Shown here: positions 18,684 through 29,301 of the stretch, one piece after another
Layout of the letters: each line of letters starts with the position of its first letter
How positions within the stretch are numbered: the stretch's first letter is position 1
Assembly (NCBI GenBank): GCA_947480335.1
Contig: CANKCB010000003.1
Coordinates: forward strand, 179,733 to 243,732
Reading direction: 5' to 3'
Length of the DNA: 64,000 bases
Source of the DNA: Gammaproteobacteria bacterium
Lineage (GTDB): Bacteria; Pseudomonadota; Gammaproteobacteria; Eutrophobiales; Eutrophobiaceae
Translations under genes and position numbers: made by a program
The notes under the pieces: model-generated
The model's input: the letters and a program-made list of their open reading frames with translations, nothing else
What the model was told of the DNA's origin: nothing
The model's database searches: none

Positions 18684-19961
18684 TCAGAACAACCAGTGTG
18701 GCAAGGACAGTGACAAGGCAGGTATATACGTTACCAACATCAAAAACACCAACAACACTGTCAACCACGGCATGGCGGCTTTCACCACCTGCATGATCGA
18801 CATACCGGTAATACCGGCAGTCACAAACAGGTTCAAACCAACTGGCGGCGTGACCATCCCGATCTCCATATTGACGACCATGATGATACCAAAGTGCACC
18901 GGATCGATTCCGAGCTTGGCCGCTATCGGCATCAGGATAGGAGCGAGGATCAGGATAATGCTCGTCGGTTCCATGAAGTTACCGGCAATCAGCAACAGGA
19001 TATTGACCACCAACAAAAATTGCCACGGTGACAAGCCCATTTCAATGATGTGTTCTGCAACTTGCTGGGGAATACGCTCGGTCGTCAACACATAGGCAAA
19101 CAATAACGCATTCGCAATAACAAACATCAGCATGACCGATACTTTTGCCGATTCAAGTAACACTTCAGGCACCTTTTCAATCTTGATATCACCGTATATG
19201 AATACGGCGACAAAAAATGCGTACACGGCCGCGACGGCTGCCGCCTCGGTCGGCGTAAACACACCGCCGTAAATACCACCGAGAATAATCACCAGCAACA
19301 ACATTCCCCATAATGAATCGCGTGCAGCGGCCAGAATCTCTTTCAGACTGGCACGTGGTTGTAACGGAATTTTGAGCATGCGTGCACGCACATAGATAGC
19401 AAACATCAGCATAAAACCGAGCACGATACCGGGAACGATACCGGCGAGAAACAACTGCCCCACCGAGGTTTCTGTCGCGGCGGCATATACGACCATCACA
19501 ATGGACGGTGGAATCAGGATACCTAGCGTACCTGCATTGCAGATCACTCCGGCAGCAAAATCACGCGTATAACCCGACTTGACCATACCGGCAATAACAA
19601 TAGAACCAACAGCGACCACGGTTGCTGGTGAGGAACCTGACACGGCCGCAAACAACATGCAGGCGAGTACCGAAGCCATACCGAGACCACCGTGCAAATG
19701 ACCGATGCAGACATTGGCTAAATGCACCATGCGTTTGGCCACGCCACCAGTGGTCATGAACGTGCCGGAAAGAATAAAAAACGGAATGGATAACAGCGTG
19801 AACAGGTCGGCGGTATTTTGTAACTTCAATGCCATCGATGCCAAGGAACCCTGGCCAAAGAACATAATAGTAAAAACCGAAGACAAACCCAGCGCAACGG
19901 CGATCGGCATGCCGATTATCATGAACAGAAATAACATGACAAACAGCGCAATGGTGGTCAT
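18684..19961 (-). CDS. dctM: TRAP transporter large permease DctM
   Basis: Large inner-membrane subunit of a tripartite ATP-independent periplasmic transporter, importing organic acids with a sodium or proton gradient. 425 residues with about 12 hydrophobic helices. Signatures: LFMIIGMPIAVALGLSS, DLFTLLSIPFFILSGTFMTTG, GSSPATVVAVGSIVIAGMVKSGY, AGTLGILIPPSIVMVVYA, GGVFTPTEAAAVAAVYA, NFMEPTSIILILAPILMPIA and GMVTPPVGLNLFV. It overlaps the DctQ gene by 4 bp and ends the minus-strand operon that also encodes DctP and the CoA-ester enzymes. Confidence 0.93.
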   Translation of the reverse strand: MTTIALFVMLFLFMIIGMPIAVALGLSSVFTIMFFGQGSLASMALKLQNTADLFTLLSIPFFILSGTFMTTGGVAKRMVHLANVCIGHLHGGLGMASVLACMLFAAVSGSSPATVVAVGSIVIAGMVKSGYTRDFAAGVICNAGTLGILIPPSIVMVVYAAATETSVGQLFLAGIVPGIVLGFMLMFAIYVRARMLKIPLQPRASLKEILAAARDSLWGMLLLVIILGGIYGGVFTPTEAAAVAAVYAFFVAVFIYGDIKIEKVPEVLLESAKVSVMLMFVIANALLFAYVLTTERIPQQVAEHIIEMGLSPWQFLLVVNILLLIAGNFMEPTSIILILAPILMPIAAKLGIDPVHFGIIMVVNMEIGMVTPPVGLNLFVTAGITGMSIMQVVKAAMPWLTVLLVFLMLVTYIPALSLSLPHWLF

Positions 19962-20488
19962 GACTGCACGTCTGTTTCAGCGCGGAGTTTCAGAGCCTGT
20001 TCCGCTTCATCACCAATCAGATGCGTTTGCTTGCCCATGACTGTCCGGTACAAAACCTGACCGAAGCGCAAGGTGAGCAAGGCGTAACCAACCGGCAGTG
20101 CCAGCCGAGGAATCCAGACAGGAATATCGATATCTTTAGCCGTATTACCAATGGCATAAATTTTAGTAATGTAATTCCATCCACCAACAAAAATTATTCC
20201 CGAGTAGATGAGACACAGTATGGTGGCCACAATCGTCACGATCCGGCTGGCCTTATGCCCCAGTAGTTTTACTACTGCGTCAATTCCAATATGCGAACCG
20301 GTACGAACACCATAGGACATGCCGATAAAAATCAGCCAGGCAAACAGATAGGTAACGAGTTCAAGCGCCCAGACAAAGCTGTAATTAAAGACATATCGTG
20401 CAACCACCTGGGCAAAGGTGATCAATGTCATCACCGCCAACAGGAACGAGATGAAACTCTCTTCCAGATGTTCCAGTTTGCGCCACAT
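19958..20488 (-). CDS. dctQ: TRAP transporter small permease DctQ
   Basis: Small four-helix subunit of the TRAP transporter, partner of DctM. 176 residues: MWRKLEHLEESFISFLLAVM, VVARYVFNYSFVWALELVTY, FIGMSYGVRTGSHIGIDAVV and a C-terminal helix PVGYALLTLRFGQVLYR are family-typical. Its stop overlaps the dctM start (ATGA), implying translational coupling; dctP lies 23 bp upstream. The C-terminal 25 residues are a charged cytoplasmic tail. Confidence 0.9.
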   Translation of the reverse strand: MWRKLEHLEESFISFLLAVMTLITFAQVVARYVFNYSFVWALELVTYLFAWLIFIGMSYGVRTGSHIGIDAVVKLLGHKASRIVTIVATILCLIYSGIIFVGGWNYITKIYAIGNTAKDIDIPVWIPRLALPVGYALLTLRFGQVLYRTVMGKQTHLIGDEAEQALKLRAETDVQS

Positions 20489-20511
20489 GGCTACAATCCC
20501 TGACTTATAAC

Positions 20512-21636
<1,125 letters not shown>

Positions 21637-21648
21637 CTAATACGTCAT

Positions 21649-22503
21649 TTATTCTGTGTGCAGCTCAGCTGACAAAGACACCGTACCTTCACAATCCTCA
21701 GCCCACAGTGATATCTTGCCATCGTCCAGCTTTCTGCCTTTCAAAGTCAGTGGATAACCTGCAAACAGGGGGCTACGGACTGTGTAATTGAACTGCGAAA
21801 TACGTGCGCCAGGCAGAGCACTCTGGAACAAATCTATCAGCATCGTTGCAACCAGCGGCCCATGCACGAGCAAACCCGGATAACCTTCCTCGTGCATATA
21901 CTCCTGATCAAAATGGATACGATGACTGTTAAACGAAACCGCAGAATACCGAAACAACAGCGTGGAATCCGGTATCAGTGTTTTCGACCAGTCATACGGC
22001 TGTAGTGCATCAGCTGGTATGGATTTCGGTTCCGGTTTTTTCATCATGCCTGTGGCGGCACCGCGATAAACAATATCCTGTTCGTCAACAACGCACAGCA
22101 CACCGTTTTCAAGATATTCATGCGCAACCGTCAGAAAACTCATCGGACCGGTCTTGCCCTGCTTGTTTTCTATTTTTTTGATAATGGAACGATGAATTAC
22201 AGCGACACCGATATGCAAGGGCTGATGGAAGCGAATGCGACCCCCGGCCCACATACGACGCGGGTAGTCTATCGGCGGAAAAAATTCTCCCCGTTTTTCA
22301 TGGCCATCATGACCCAGCTGTGACTGCCGGGTAAAAGGAAACATCGCGCACCATTGGCCGGTCGGCGGAACCTCTCCAACGGGCCAGGGCAATTTTTCAT
22401 AATCGAGCAGTGCAGCCAGACCCAACATACGATCTGTCGAAATCTCGATCAAGGTTTCCTGAGTGCGACCGATATAGTCTGACCATTGATTAGGCTCTGC
22501 CAT
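21649..22503 (-). CDS. ich: MaoC-type itaconyl-CoA / mesaconyl-C4-CoA hydratase
   Basis: Double hot-dog hydratase, 284 residues. The N-terminal half has GEVPPTGQWCAMFPFTRQSQ and GGRIRFHQPLHIG; the C-terminal half carries the hydratase segment LLFRYSAVSFNSHRIHFDQE followed by GYPGLLVHGPL, matching mesaconyl-C4-CoA hydratase and itaconyl-CoA hydratase (Ich). Known reaction: itaconyl-CoA plus water to (S)-citramalyl-CoA. It lies between dctP and the CoA-transferase gene on one strand, as expected for an itaconate locus. The name rests on family and gene neighbourhood; mesaconyl-C4-CoA may be the actual substrate. Confidence 0.75.
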   Translation of the reverse strand: MAEPNQWSDYIGRTQETLIEISTDRMLGLAALLDYEKLPWPVGEVPPTGQWCAMFPFTRQSQLGHDGHEKRGEFFPPIDYPRRMWAGGRIRFHQPLHIGVAVIHRSIIKKIENKQGKTGPMSFLTVAHEYLENGVLCVVDEQDIVYRGAATGMMKKPEPKSIPADALQPYDWSKTLIPDSTLLFRYSAVSFNSHRIHFDQEYMHEEGYPGLLVHGPLVATMLIDLFQSALPGARISQFNYTVRSPLFAGYPLTLKGRKLDDGKISLWAEDCEGTVSLSAELHTE

Positions 22504-22530
22504 AATTATTTCCTGTCATAACTGATACTG

Positions 22531-23652
22531 TTATTCGCCAAACTCGTCCCGAATCGATTCGGTATGCTGGCCCAGCGCCGGTACTGGCAAACTGATCGGC
22601 GGCTGATCATCTGTCATCACGCCACTGGCGGTTAGCTCAATCGGTCCGGCAGGAGTGGCGACAGTCACCTTGCGACGTTGTGGATGAGCCAGCACATTAT
22701 CCAGTGTGTTGAGACGTCCGTATGCAATATTGTGCTGTTCAAGCAAGGCCAGCAGTTCAGACTGCTGGTAGCGGGCAAAAACCTGGTTAATTACCTCATC
22801 CAATGCGGGACGATTGGCCACACGATTGCCGACACTGTTAAAACGTGAATCATCGACCATTGATTCATCCTTGAGTATTTCGCAGCAGAAGACTTTCCAC
22901 TCGCGCTCATTCTGGATCGAGAACACTACGCCTTTGCCGTCACCGGTGTAATACATACCATAAGGTGCAATGCTGGCATGGTTCATACCGACACGTTTTG
23001 TCTGTACACTGCCATAGGCCTTTTGTAACAGCGGTACATTCATCCAGTCGACCATCACATCAAACAATGACAGGCGGATATGTTCACCTTTGTGTGTACG
23101 CGATCGACGTATCAACGAACGCAGGATGGCGGCATAGGCCGTCATACCGGTACTGATATCACAGACCGAGACACCCACACGGGCAGGACCCTCAGCCGTC
23201 CCGGTAATCGAAGACAGACCGGTTTCTGCCTGCACCAGCAAATCATAAGCTTTCATGCTGGCGTAAGGCCCGGATTCACCGTAGCCGGAAATGCTGCACA
23301 TGATGATACGTGGATTGATTTCTTGCAGACTCGCATAATCCAGACCAAGGCTTTCAACTGCACCAAAGCGCAAGTTCTGGATGAACACATCGGCCTTGCG
23401 TAACATCGAAAACAAAAGCATGCGATCAGCTGGATCCTTTACATCCAGCACCACGGATTCCTTGCCGCGATTCAGCCAGACAAAATAGGCGCTTTCGCCC
23501 TTGACCAGATGATCATAGTTACGGGCAAAGTCACCCTCTTCGCGCTCTATCTTGATGACGCGCGCACCGGCCTCAGCTAAAAGATTACTTGCATAAGGAG
23601 CCGCAACCGCCTGCTCCAGCGCAACGACCAGTATGCCGTCCAGATCTTTCAT
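22531..23652 (-). CDS. ict: Family III (CaiB/BaiF) CoA-transferase, probable itaconate/citramalate CoA-transferase
   Basis: Formyl-CoA-transferase-fold enzyme moving CoA (usually from succinyl-CoA) to a carboxylate. Signatures: ALEQAVAAPYASNLLAEAGA, VIKIEREEGDFARNYD, SVVLDVKDPADR, PRIIMCSISGYGESGPYA and the catalytic aspartate in KAYDLLVQAETGLSSITGT. 373 residues, normally about 400. It lies 3 bp downstream of the acyl-CoA dehydrogenase gene and 27 bp upstream of the hydratase gene. Gene order suggests it activates itaconate, mesaconate or citramalate. Confidence 0.78.
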   Translation of the reverse strand: MKDLDGILVVALEQAVAAPYASNLLAEAGARVIKIEREEGDFARNYDHLVKGESAYFVWLNRGKESVVLDVKDPADRMLLFSMLRKADVFIQNLRFGAVESLGLDYASLQEINPRIIMCSISGYGESGPYASMKAYDLLVQAETGLSSITGTAEGPARVGVSVCDISTGMTAYAAILRSLIRRSRTHKGEHIRLSLFDVMVDWMNVPLLQKAYGSVQTKRVGMNHASIAPYGMYYTGDGKGVVFSIQNEREWKVFCCEILKDESMVDDSRFNSVGNRVANRPALDEVINQVFARYQQSELLALLEQHNIAYGRLNTLDNVLAHPQRRKVTVATPAGPIELTASGVMTDDQPPISLPVPALGQHTESIRDEFGE

Positions 23653-23655
23653 GAC

Positions 23656-24813
23656 TTAATAAGACCTCGGCAGACCCAAACGATGTTCGCCCAGATACGC
23701 CAGTATCAAGTTGGTAGAAATTGGCGCTATCTGGTACAAACGGGTTTCACGAAACTTGCGTTCAATATCATATTCTTCTGCCAGACCAAATCCGCCATGT
23801 GTCTGCATGCACATATCGGCTGCGGCCCAGGACGCTTCTGAAGCCAGCATTTTCGCCATATTTGCTTCTGCTCCGCAGTCCTGACCACGGTCATAGAGAT
23901 CAACGGCTTTTTGTACCATCAGCGTGGCCGCCTGGGTTTGCGCATAAGCACGTGCGATTGGAAACTGGATACCCTGGTTCTGACCTATCGGTCTGCCAAA
24001 TACCTTGCGTTCACAGGCATAGCGGGTGGCCTTGTCGATAAACCAGTTCGCATCTCCGATACATTCGGCCGCGATCAGAATGCGTTCGGCATTCATGCCA
24101 GAGAGTATATAAGAGAATCCGTCACCTTCATTGCCGATTAGGTTTTCGGCCGGAACCGGTACGTTTTCAAAAAAGATTTCGGTAGTGGCATGGTTTAACA
24201 TCGTGCGTATCGGACGAATCACCATGCCGTATTTTTTTGCTTCATTAATATCGACGATAAAAACAGAAAGTCCTTTCGTACGTTTACTCGCTTTTTCTTT
24301 CGACGTGGTGCGTGCCAGCAAGATCATCAGATCAGAATATTCAGCACGCGAGATCCACACCTTCTGGCCATTGACGATATAACGATCACCGTCACGTACG
24401 GCGGTGGTGGAAATACTGGTCGTATCGGTACCGGCGGTAGGTTCAGTCACGCCAAAAGCCTGCAGGCGTAATTCACCACTGGCAATCGCGGGCAGGTATC
24501 GGGATTTTTGTTCAGCACTGCCATGTCGTAGCAGCGTACCCATTGTGTACATTTGTGCATGACACGCAGCGGCATTGCCACCGTTTTGATGGATGGTTTG
24601 TACAATTTCGGCCGCTACCCGCAGTGGCAAACCACTGCCACCGAATTCTTCAGGAATCAGACAGGCCAACAATCCGGCATCGGTCAAGGCCTGGACAAAC
24701 TCGGCGGGATATTCCTGCTTGCGGTCCTTGTTACGCCAGTACTCACCGGGAAACTCCGCCGAAATACGTGCGACCGATTCGCGCACCTGTTCAATAATAT
24801 CGTCGTAATCCAT
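23656..24813 (-). CDS. Acyl-CoA dehydrogenase lacking the usual catalytic Glu
   Basis: FAD-dependent acyl-CoA dehydrogenase, 385 residues: CLIPEEFGGSGLPLRVAAEI, FGVTEPTAGTDTTSIST, VNGQKVWISRAEYSDLMILL, GMNAERILIAAECIGDA, ERKVFGRPIGQNQGIQFPIA and MQTHGGFGLAEEYDIERKFR. It should pass electrons to the ETF encoded nearby. At the site where medium-chain enzymes have YEGT with the catalytic Glu, this protein reads YQIAPISTN. The alternative isovaleryl-CoA dehydrogenase position, two residues before FG, is Lys. Likely substrate from context: methylsuccinyl-CoA or a related branched dicarboxylyl-CoA. Confidence 0.85.
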   Translation of the reverse strand: MDYDDIIEQVRESVARISAEFPGEYWRNKDRKQEYPAEFVQALTDAGLLACLIPEEFGGSGLPLRVAAEIVQTIHQNGGNAAACHAQMYTMGTLLRHGSAEQKSRYLPAIASGELRLQAFGVTEPTAGTDTTSISTTAVRDGDRYIVNGQKVWISRAEYSDLMILLARTTSKEKASKRTKGLSVFIVDINEAKKYGMVIRPIRTMLNHATTEIFFENVPVPAENLIGNEGDGFSYILSGMNAERILIAAECIGDANWFIDKATRYACERKVFGRPIGQNQGIQFPIARAYAQTQAATLMVQKAVDLYDRGQDCGAEANMAKMLASEASWAAADMCMQTHGGFGLAEEYDIERKFRETRLYQIAPISTNLILAYLGEHRLGLPRSY

Positions 24814-24885
24814 CGTCTGTAATCAACCCTTGAAGCCCTGTTTCATTAGTAGTTATCTTAGCACAGGAATCCGGGCAATCGCTGT

Positions 24886-26547
24886 CTACATATCGGCGTA
24901 ATTTGGCCCGGAACTGCCCTCTGGTGCGACCCAGTTGATATTTTGTGCCGGGTCCTTGATGTCGCACACCTTGCAATGAATACAATTGGCAGCATTGATC
25001 TGGAAATGTTTGCCCGCCTTACCATCGTCCACGACTTCATACACGCCAGCAGGACAATAGCGTTGAGCCGGTTCAGCATATAAGGGCAGGTTTATCTGGA
25101 TGGGGATACTTGGGTCGTTCAGGGTCAGATGCACTGGCTGATCCTCGACATGCTGTGTGTTTGCCAGATACACGGATGAGAGTCTGTCAAAACTGAGCTG
25201 GCCATCCGGGGTCGGATAATCAATCGTTCTGGTCACACTCGCTTGTTTCAGGCAGGCGTGATCCAGACGGGTATCGTGCAGAGTGAATGGCAACTTGCCA
25301 CCAAACAGGTTTTGATCGATTAGATTGAACGCACCGCCCGACAAGGTGCCAAACCGGTGCAGCGCCGGGCCGAAATTGCGTGCCTGATATAACTCTTCAT
25401 ATAACCAACTGTTGCGGAAGCGTACGGGATAGGTTGATAACAGCGTATCCTCCGGTTTGTTCTGCATCCACTGATCGACAACAGCTTCTGCCGCAAGCAT
25501 GCCTGACTTCATCGCGGTATGGATACCCTTGATGCGGGAAAAGTTAAGTGTGCCCAGATCACATCCGAGCAAGGCACCGCCCGGAAAAATCATTTCCGGT
25601 AATGAATTTAATCCGCCCTTGCTGATCGCACGTGCGCCGTAGCTGATACGTTTAGCCCCTGCCAGATGCTGACGAATCACGGGATGGTGCTTGAAGCGTT
25701 GTAACTCATTAAACGGTGACAGCCAGGGGTTCTGATAACACAAATCCACAATCATACCGACCGCTACCAGATTGTTTTCAAAGTGATACAGGAAAGATCC
25801 ACCCGGATTGGCATTATCCAGTGGCCAGCCCGCACCGTGTAGTACCAGTCCGGCCTGATGGCGTGATGGATCTATTTGCCAAAGCTCTTTCAGACCAATC
25901 GCATAATGCTGTGGATCCACCCTGCTATCCAGATTAAATCGGGAAAGCAAAGATTTACCCAGATGCCCCCGGCACCCTTCAGCAAACAGTGTGTGTTTGG
26001 CACGCAGCTCAATGCCGGGAGTATAGACGCCGGCTTTCGGCTTGCCTTCACGATCCAGTCCGTGGTCACCGGTAACGATTCCACAAACAACGTCATTTTC
26101 GATTATGACTTCCTGTGCGGCAAAACCGGGGTAGATTTCCACACCGAGCGCTTCGGCCTGTTGCCCCAGCCAACGACACAGGTTACCCAGTGAGATGACA
26201 TAATTACCCTGATTATGCATCGTGCGTGGTAACAGGCTGTTGGGCCAGTGTAGTGCCGAGTGTTCGTTACGAAACAGATAGAATTCGTCACGTGTTACCG
26301 GCACGGTTACGGGTGCGCCGAGTTGTTGCCAGTCGGGAAACAGCTCATTCAGTGCACGCGGATCCAGTATTCCACCGGACAGATTGTGCGCACCAATTTC
26401 AGATCCCTTTTCGATAATACAGACGCGCAGTGTAAGATTGAACTGTTTGGCCAATTGTTGCAGACGACAGGCCGCCGACAGACCGGCAGGTCCAGCTCCT
26501 ACTATGACAATGTCATATTCCATGGTGTCTCGTTTAACTGTCATCAT
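24886..26547 (-). CDS. Electron transfer flavoprotein-ubiquinone oxidoreductase
   Basis: Membrane-associated FAD and 4Fe-4S enzyme taking electrons from ETF to the quinone pool. N-terminal FAD motif VIVGAGPAGLSAACRLQQLA, IEKGSEIGAHNLSGGILDPR, GVYTPGIELRAKHTLFAEGC, GGALLGCDLGTLNFSRIKG, and the C-terminal cluster-binding region CPAGVYEVVDDG with NAANCIHCKVCDIKDP (four Cys). 553 residues from the ATG at 26547; an inner ATG at 26523 (MEYDIVIVG) is equally possible. It lies 72 bp upstream of the acyl-CoA dehydrogenase gene and divergent from the CitE-like lyase gene. Confidence 0.92.
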   Translation of the reverse strand: MMTVKRDTMEYDIVIVGAGPAGLSAACRLQQLAKQFNLTLRVCIIEKGSEIGAHNLSGGILDPRALNELFPDWQQLGAPVTVPVTRDEFYLFRNEHSALHWPNSLLPRTMHNQGNYVISLGNLCRWLGQQAEALGVEIYPGFAAQEVIIENDVVCGIVTGDHGLDREGKPKAGVYTPGIELRAKHTLFAEGCRGHLGKSLLSRFNLDSRVDPQHYAIGLKELWQIDPSRHQAGLVLHGAGWPLDNANPGGSFLYHFENNLVAVGMIVDLCYQNPWLSPFNELQRFKHHPVIRQHLAGAKRISYGARAISKGGLNSLPEMIFPGGALLGCDLGTLNFSRIKGIHTAMKSGMLAAEAVVDQWMQNKPEDTLLSTYPVRFRNSWLYEELYQARNFGPALHRFGTLSGGAFNLIDQNLFGGKLPFTLHDTRLDHACLKQASVTRTIDYPTPDGQLSFDRLSSVYLANTQHVEDQPVHLTLNDPSIPIQINLPLYAEPAQRYCPAGVYEVVDDGKAGKHFQINAANCIHCKVCDIKDPAQNINWVAPEGSSGPNYADM

Positions 26548-26564
26548 CGAATAATAACATGATC

Positions 26565-26600
26565 ACCCCTCACTCCTCACACCTAACCCCTCACGCCCCC
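26565..26600. repeat. G-rich heptamer-type repeat, copy 1
   Basis: C-rich on this strand (ACCCCTCACTCCTCACACC then CCCCTCACGCCCCC). Its complement contains GTGAGGAGTGAGG, the 13-mer shared with the copies at 56570-56600 and 61001-61040. It sits inside the short divergent promoter region between the ETF-ubiquinone oxidoreductase and lyase genes. Confidence 0.6.
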
Positions 26601-26647
26601 ATTAAGCCTTTGCAAACAGGGGTGAATTTAATTATTCTGAAAGCATC

Positions 26648-27505
26648 ATGTTGACTCCACACTCTGCCCGCCGAAGTCTGCTGTTCACTCCGGCCAACCG
26701 GCCCACCCTTTTTGTTAAGGCACTAGGCTCCGGTGCCGATATGGTGTGCGTGGATCTGGAAGATGCGGTAGCGCCAGATCAGAAGGAGGCAGCTCGTGCG
26801 GAAGCTTTCGCGTTTCTCCAGCAGGCTGATAACAGCATGCCTGAACGCATTGTACGTATTAACAGCCTGCAGTCAGAGGCAGGTCAGCAGGATTTACAAG
26901 CTTTGCTGGATGCCCGTTTGCAGCAAGGAACGTTGCTGGTTCCAAAAACGGACGATGCCGCGCACCTTCAACAACTGGCATCCCGACTGCAACAGGCCGG
27001 CTCCAGACTCAAACTGGCCGCCTTGATTGAATCTACTATCGGTGTGGAAAACGCCTACTCAATTGTCCAGGCCATGCCTGATCTGGATTTTGTCATGTTC
27101 GGTGGTGCGGATCTGGCGGCTGAACTCGGCACACGGGTCGCCCCGGAACCACTTGCGTATGCACGTTCACGACTGGTATATGCCGCTCGATCAGCGCAGA
27201 TAGACATCCTTGATATGCCTTGTCTGCATTTCAGGAATCTGGATCTGGTCAGACAGGAAGCTGAACACGCCAGACTACTGGGCTTCACCGGCAAGGCCGT
27301 GATCCATCCTGCCAATGTCGAATTGATCAATCATGCGTTTACGCCCACTCGCGAACAACTCGAAGAAGCACAGCGCTATATTGAGACCTACAATCGCAGT
27401 ACCACCGGTGTGGCCGTCATCGACGGCAAGATTGTGGAAAAGCCGGTCGTCATTGCCATGCAAAAAATCCTGGCACGAGCACTCGCTGCCGGACTGAAAC
27501 CCTGA
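26648..27505 (+). CDS. ccl: CitE-like (S)-citramalyl-CoA lyase
   Basis: HpcH/HpaI-CitE superfamily lyase, 285 residues, Mg-dependent. Visible: RRSLLFTPANRPTLFVKALG, the metal/phosphate segment MVCVDLEDAVAPDQKEAAR, IVRINSL, LVPKTDDAAHL, LAALIESTIGVENAYSIVQA and VMFGGADLAAELG. In the P. aeruginosa itaconate locus the homologous Ccl splits (S)-citramalyl-CoA into acetyl-CoA and pyruvate. It is read on the plus strand in the middle of minus-strand partners, so it needs its own promoter. Malyl-CoA or citryl-type substrates cannot be excluded from sequence alone. Confidence 0.78.
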   Translation: MLTPHSARRSLLFTPANRPTLFVKALGSGADMVCVDLEDAVAPDQKEAARAEAFAFLQQADNSMPERIVRINSLQSEAGQQDLQALLDARLQQGTLLVPKTDDAAHLQQLASRLQQAGSRLKLAALIESTIGVENAYSIVQAMPDLDFVMFGGADLAAELGTRVAPEPLAYARSRLVYAARSAQIDILDMPCLHFRNLDLVRQEAEHARLLGFTGKAVIHPANVELINHAFTPTREQLEEAQRYIETYNRSTTGVAVIDGKIVEKPVVIAMQKILARALAAGLKP

Positions 27506-27517
27506 GCGATACAACGA

Positions 27518-28465
27518 CTAACTGTTCAACGTATCCAGCGCTTTGGTCAATTCCGGCAAGGCCTGAAACAAATCCGCCACCAGCCCATAATCGGCCATTT
27601 CAAAAATCGGTGCGTCCGGATCCTTGTTAATCGCAACGATAACCTTGCTGTCTTTCATGCCGGCCAGATGTTGTATCGCTCCGGAAATACCAATAGCAAT
27701 ATACAATTCCGGCGCGACCACTTTGCCAGTCTGCCCCACCTGATGATCATTGGAAATAAAGCCGGCATCCACCGCTGCCCTTGATGCGCCTATCGCCGCT
27801 CCTAGTTTGTCTGCCAGAACTTCCAGCAGTCTGAAATTTTCTGCCGAACCCAGACCACGCCCTCCGGAGACCACGACACGGGCAGTAGTCAGTTCCGGTC
27901 GATCCGACTTGCTGCGGTCCCGATCCAGTAATATGGAACGACCGATCATTGGTGTTGCACTCACCGGTATCTGCTCTGCCGCTGTGGTGACCAGCTTGGC
28001 CGGTTCAAATGCAGTGGTGCGTATGGTCATTACCTTAATAGGGTCATGACTCTGCACGGTGGCCAGCACATTACCCGCGTACAGTGGCCGCACAAAGGTA
28101 TCAGCAGATTGAATTCGGACAATATCGGAAATCTGTGCGACATCCAGCAAGGCCGCCACCCTGGGCATCAGGTTCTTGCCAAAGGTAGAAGACGGTGCCA
28201 GCACAAAACGGACGGTCTCGTTCACCTGTTGTATCACCAGTGGAGTCAGCTCTTCAGCCAGACCATCCTGATAATGTGCCGCATCAGCGACCAGAACCCG
28301 AGATACGCCTTCTATTCTGGCAGAGGCCTCGGCCACAGCCTCACAGTGATATCCTGCCACCAGCAAGCTGATGTCTTGTCCCAGCTGCCGGGCCGCGGTC
28401 ACCGTGGGCAATACCGAGGGAGACAGGGTGTGGTTATCGTGTTCGGCAATGATCAGGATACTCAT
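27518..28465 (-). CDS. etfA: Electron transfer flavoprotein alpha subunit
   Basis: FAD-binding large subunit of ETF, accepting electrons from acyl-CoA dehydrogenases. 315 residues: [20 protein letters not shown], the FAD-binding C-terminal domain with [60 protein letters not shown] and [20 protein letters not shown]. It overlaps etfB by 4 bp (ATGA). A second ETF locus probably exists elsewhere in the genome, which would make this a dedicated pair; that is inference. Confidence 0.95.
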   Translation of the reverse strand: MSILIIAEHDNHTLSPSVLPTVTAARQLGQDISLLVAGYHCEAVAEASARIEGVSRVLVADAAHYQDGLAEELTPLVIQQVNETVRFVLAPSSTFGKNLMPRVAALLDVAQISDIVRIQSADTFVRPLYAGNVLATVQSHDPIKVMTIRTTAFEPAKLVTTAAEQIPVSATPMIGRSILLDRDRSKSDRPELTTARVVVSGGRGLGSAENFRLLEVLADKLGAAIGASRAAVDAGFISNDHQVGQTGKVVAPELYIAIGISGAIQHLAGMKDSKVIVAINKDPDAPIFEMADYGLVADLFQALPELTKALDTLNS

Positions 28466-29214
28466 CCGATCACCCGCGCCACGTTATGCAGGGCGTTAAC
28501 CAGTTCAGCTACCGACTGAACCTTCATACAGCCACTCCGTTTTGTCGGTTCGGCCAGTTGTTGCACAATCAAACGTGAGCGTAAATCAATTCCGGATTCG
28601 CTGGCGAGCAGACGTTCAATCGGCATTTTTTTCGCTTTCATGATGTTCGGTAATTTCAGATACCGTGGCTGGTTCAGGCGCAGATCGGTCGTAACCACAG
28701 CCGGCAATGTCAGTGCCAGACGCTCCAGTCCATCATCGACCTCACGGGTAATCATGGCGCGGTTTGGCTCGAGTTCTACTTTCGAAGCGAATGTGCCCTG
28801 CGGCCAACCCAGTAAGGCGGCCAGCATCTGACCGGTCTGGTTATTGTCTTCATCGATTGATTGCTTGCCGCTGATAATCAGATCCGGTTGTTCCTTGTCG
28901 ACCACCACTTTCAATAATTTCGCAATGGCCAGTGGCTGCAACGACAGTTCAGTCTCGATCAAAATCGCACGGTCTGCACCCATACCCAGTCCGTGACGCA
29001 GGATATCTTCACAGGCAGCGGCACCTACCGTCACAACAATGACTGCGCTGGCCTTGCCGGCTTCCTTCAGACGTATCGCTTCTTCAACAGCGATCTCACA
29101 AAACGGATTCATGCCCATCTTCAGGCTGCGGGTGTCCATACTGTGGCCATCCTGACTGATGCGGACTTTCACATTTGGATCCACGGTACGTTTAACGGGC
29201 ACAACAATTTTCAT
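28462..29214 (-). CDS. etfB: Electron transfer flavoprotein beta subunit
   Basis: Small ETF subunit that binds AMP and docks to the dehydrogenase. 250 residues: MKIVVPVKRTVDPNVKVRIS, NPFCEIAVEEAIRLKEAGKA, LIISGKQSIDEDNNQTGQML, LGWPQGTFASKVELE and the recognition-loop region LPAVVTTDLRLNQPRYLKLP, where the Leu anchors partner dehydrogenases. First gene of a two-gene unit reading toward etfA. An 87-bp divergent gap separates it from the MmgE/PrpD gene, so these two promoters face apart. Confidence 0.95.
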   Translation of the reverse strand: MKIVVPVKRTVDPNVKVRISQDGHSMDTRSLKMGMNPFCEIAVEEAIRLKEAGKASAVIVVTVGAAACEDILRHGLGMGADRAILIETELSLQPLAIAKLLKVVVDKEQPDLIISGKQSIDEDNNQTGQMLAALLGWPQGTFASKVELEPNRAMITREVDDGLERLALTLPAVVTTDLRLNQPRYLKLPNIMKAKKMPIERLLASESGIDLRSRLIVQQLAEPTKRSGCMKVQSVAELVNALHNVARVIG

Positions 29215-29301
29215 TATTTACCTCACGATCATCCTGTATATAGGGTAAAATTTTTCCTGCGTGGAAGCCACTATCAGACACGATTAAAAGAGTTGAACAG
29301 G

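Noticed and set aside
28993..29301. N-terminal extension of the MmgE/PrpD protein
   Set aside because: This part overlaps etfB on the other strand and lacks homology; the ATG at 29302 follows a plausible ribosome binding site and matches the family start.
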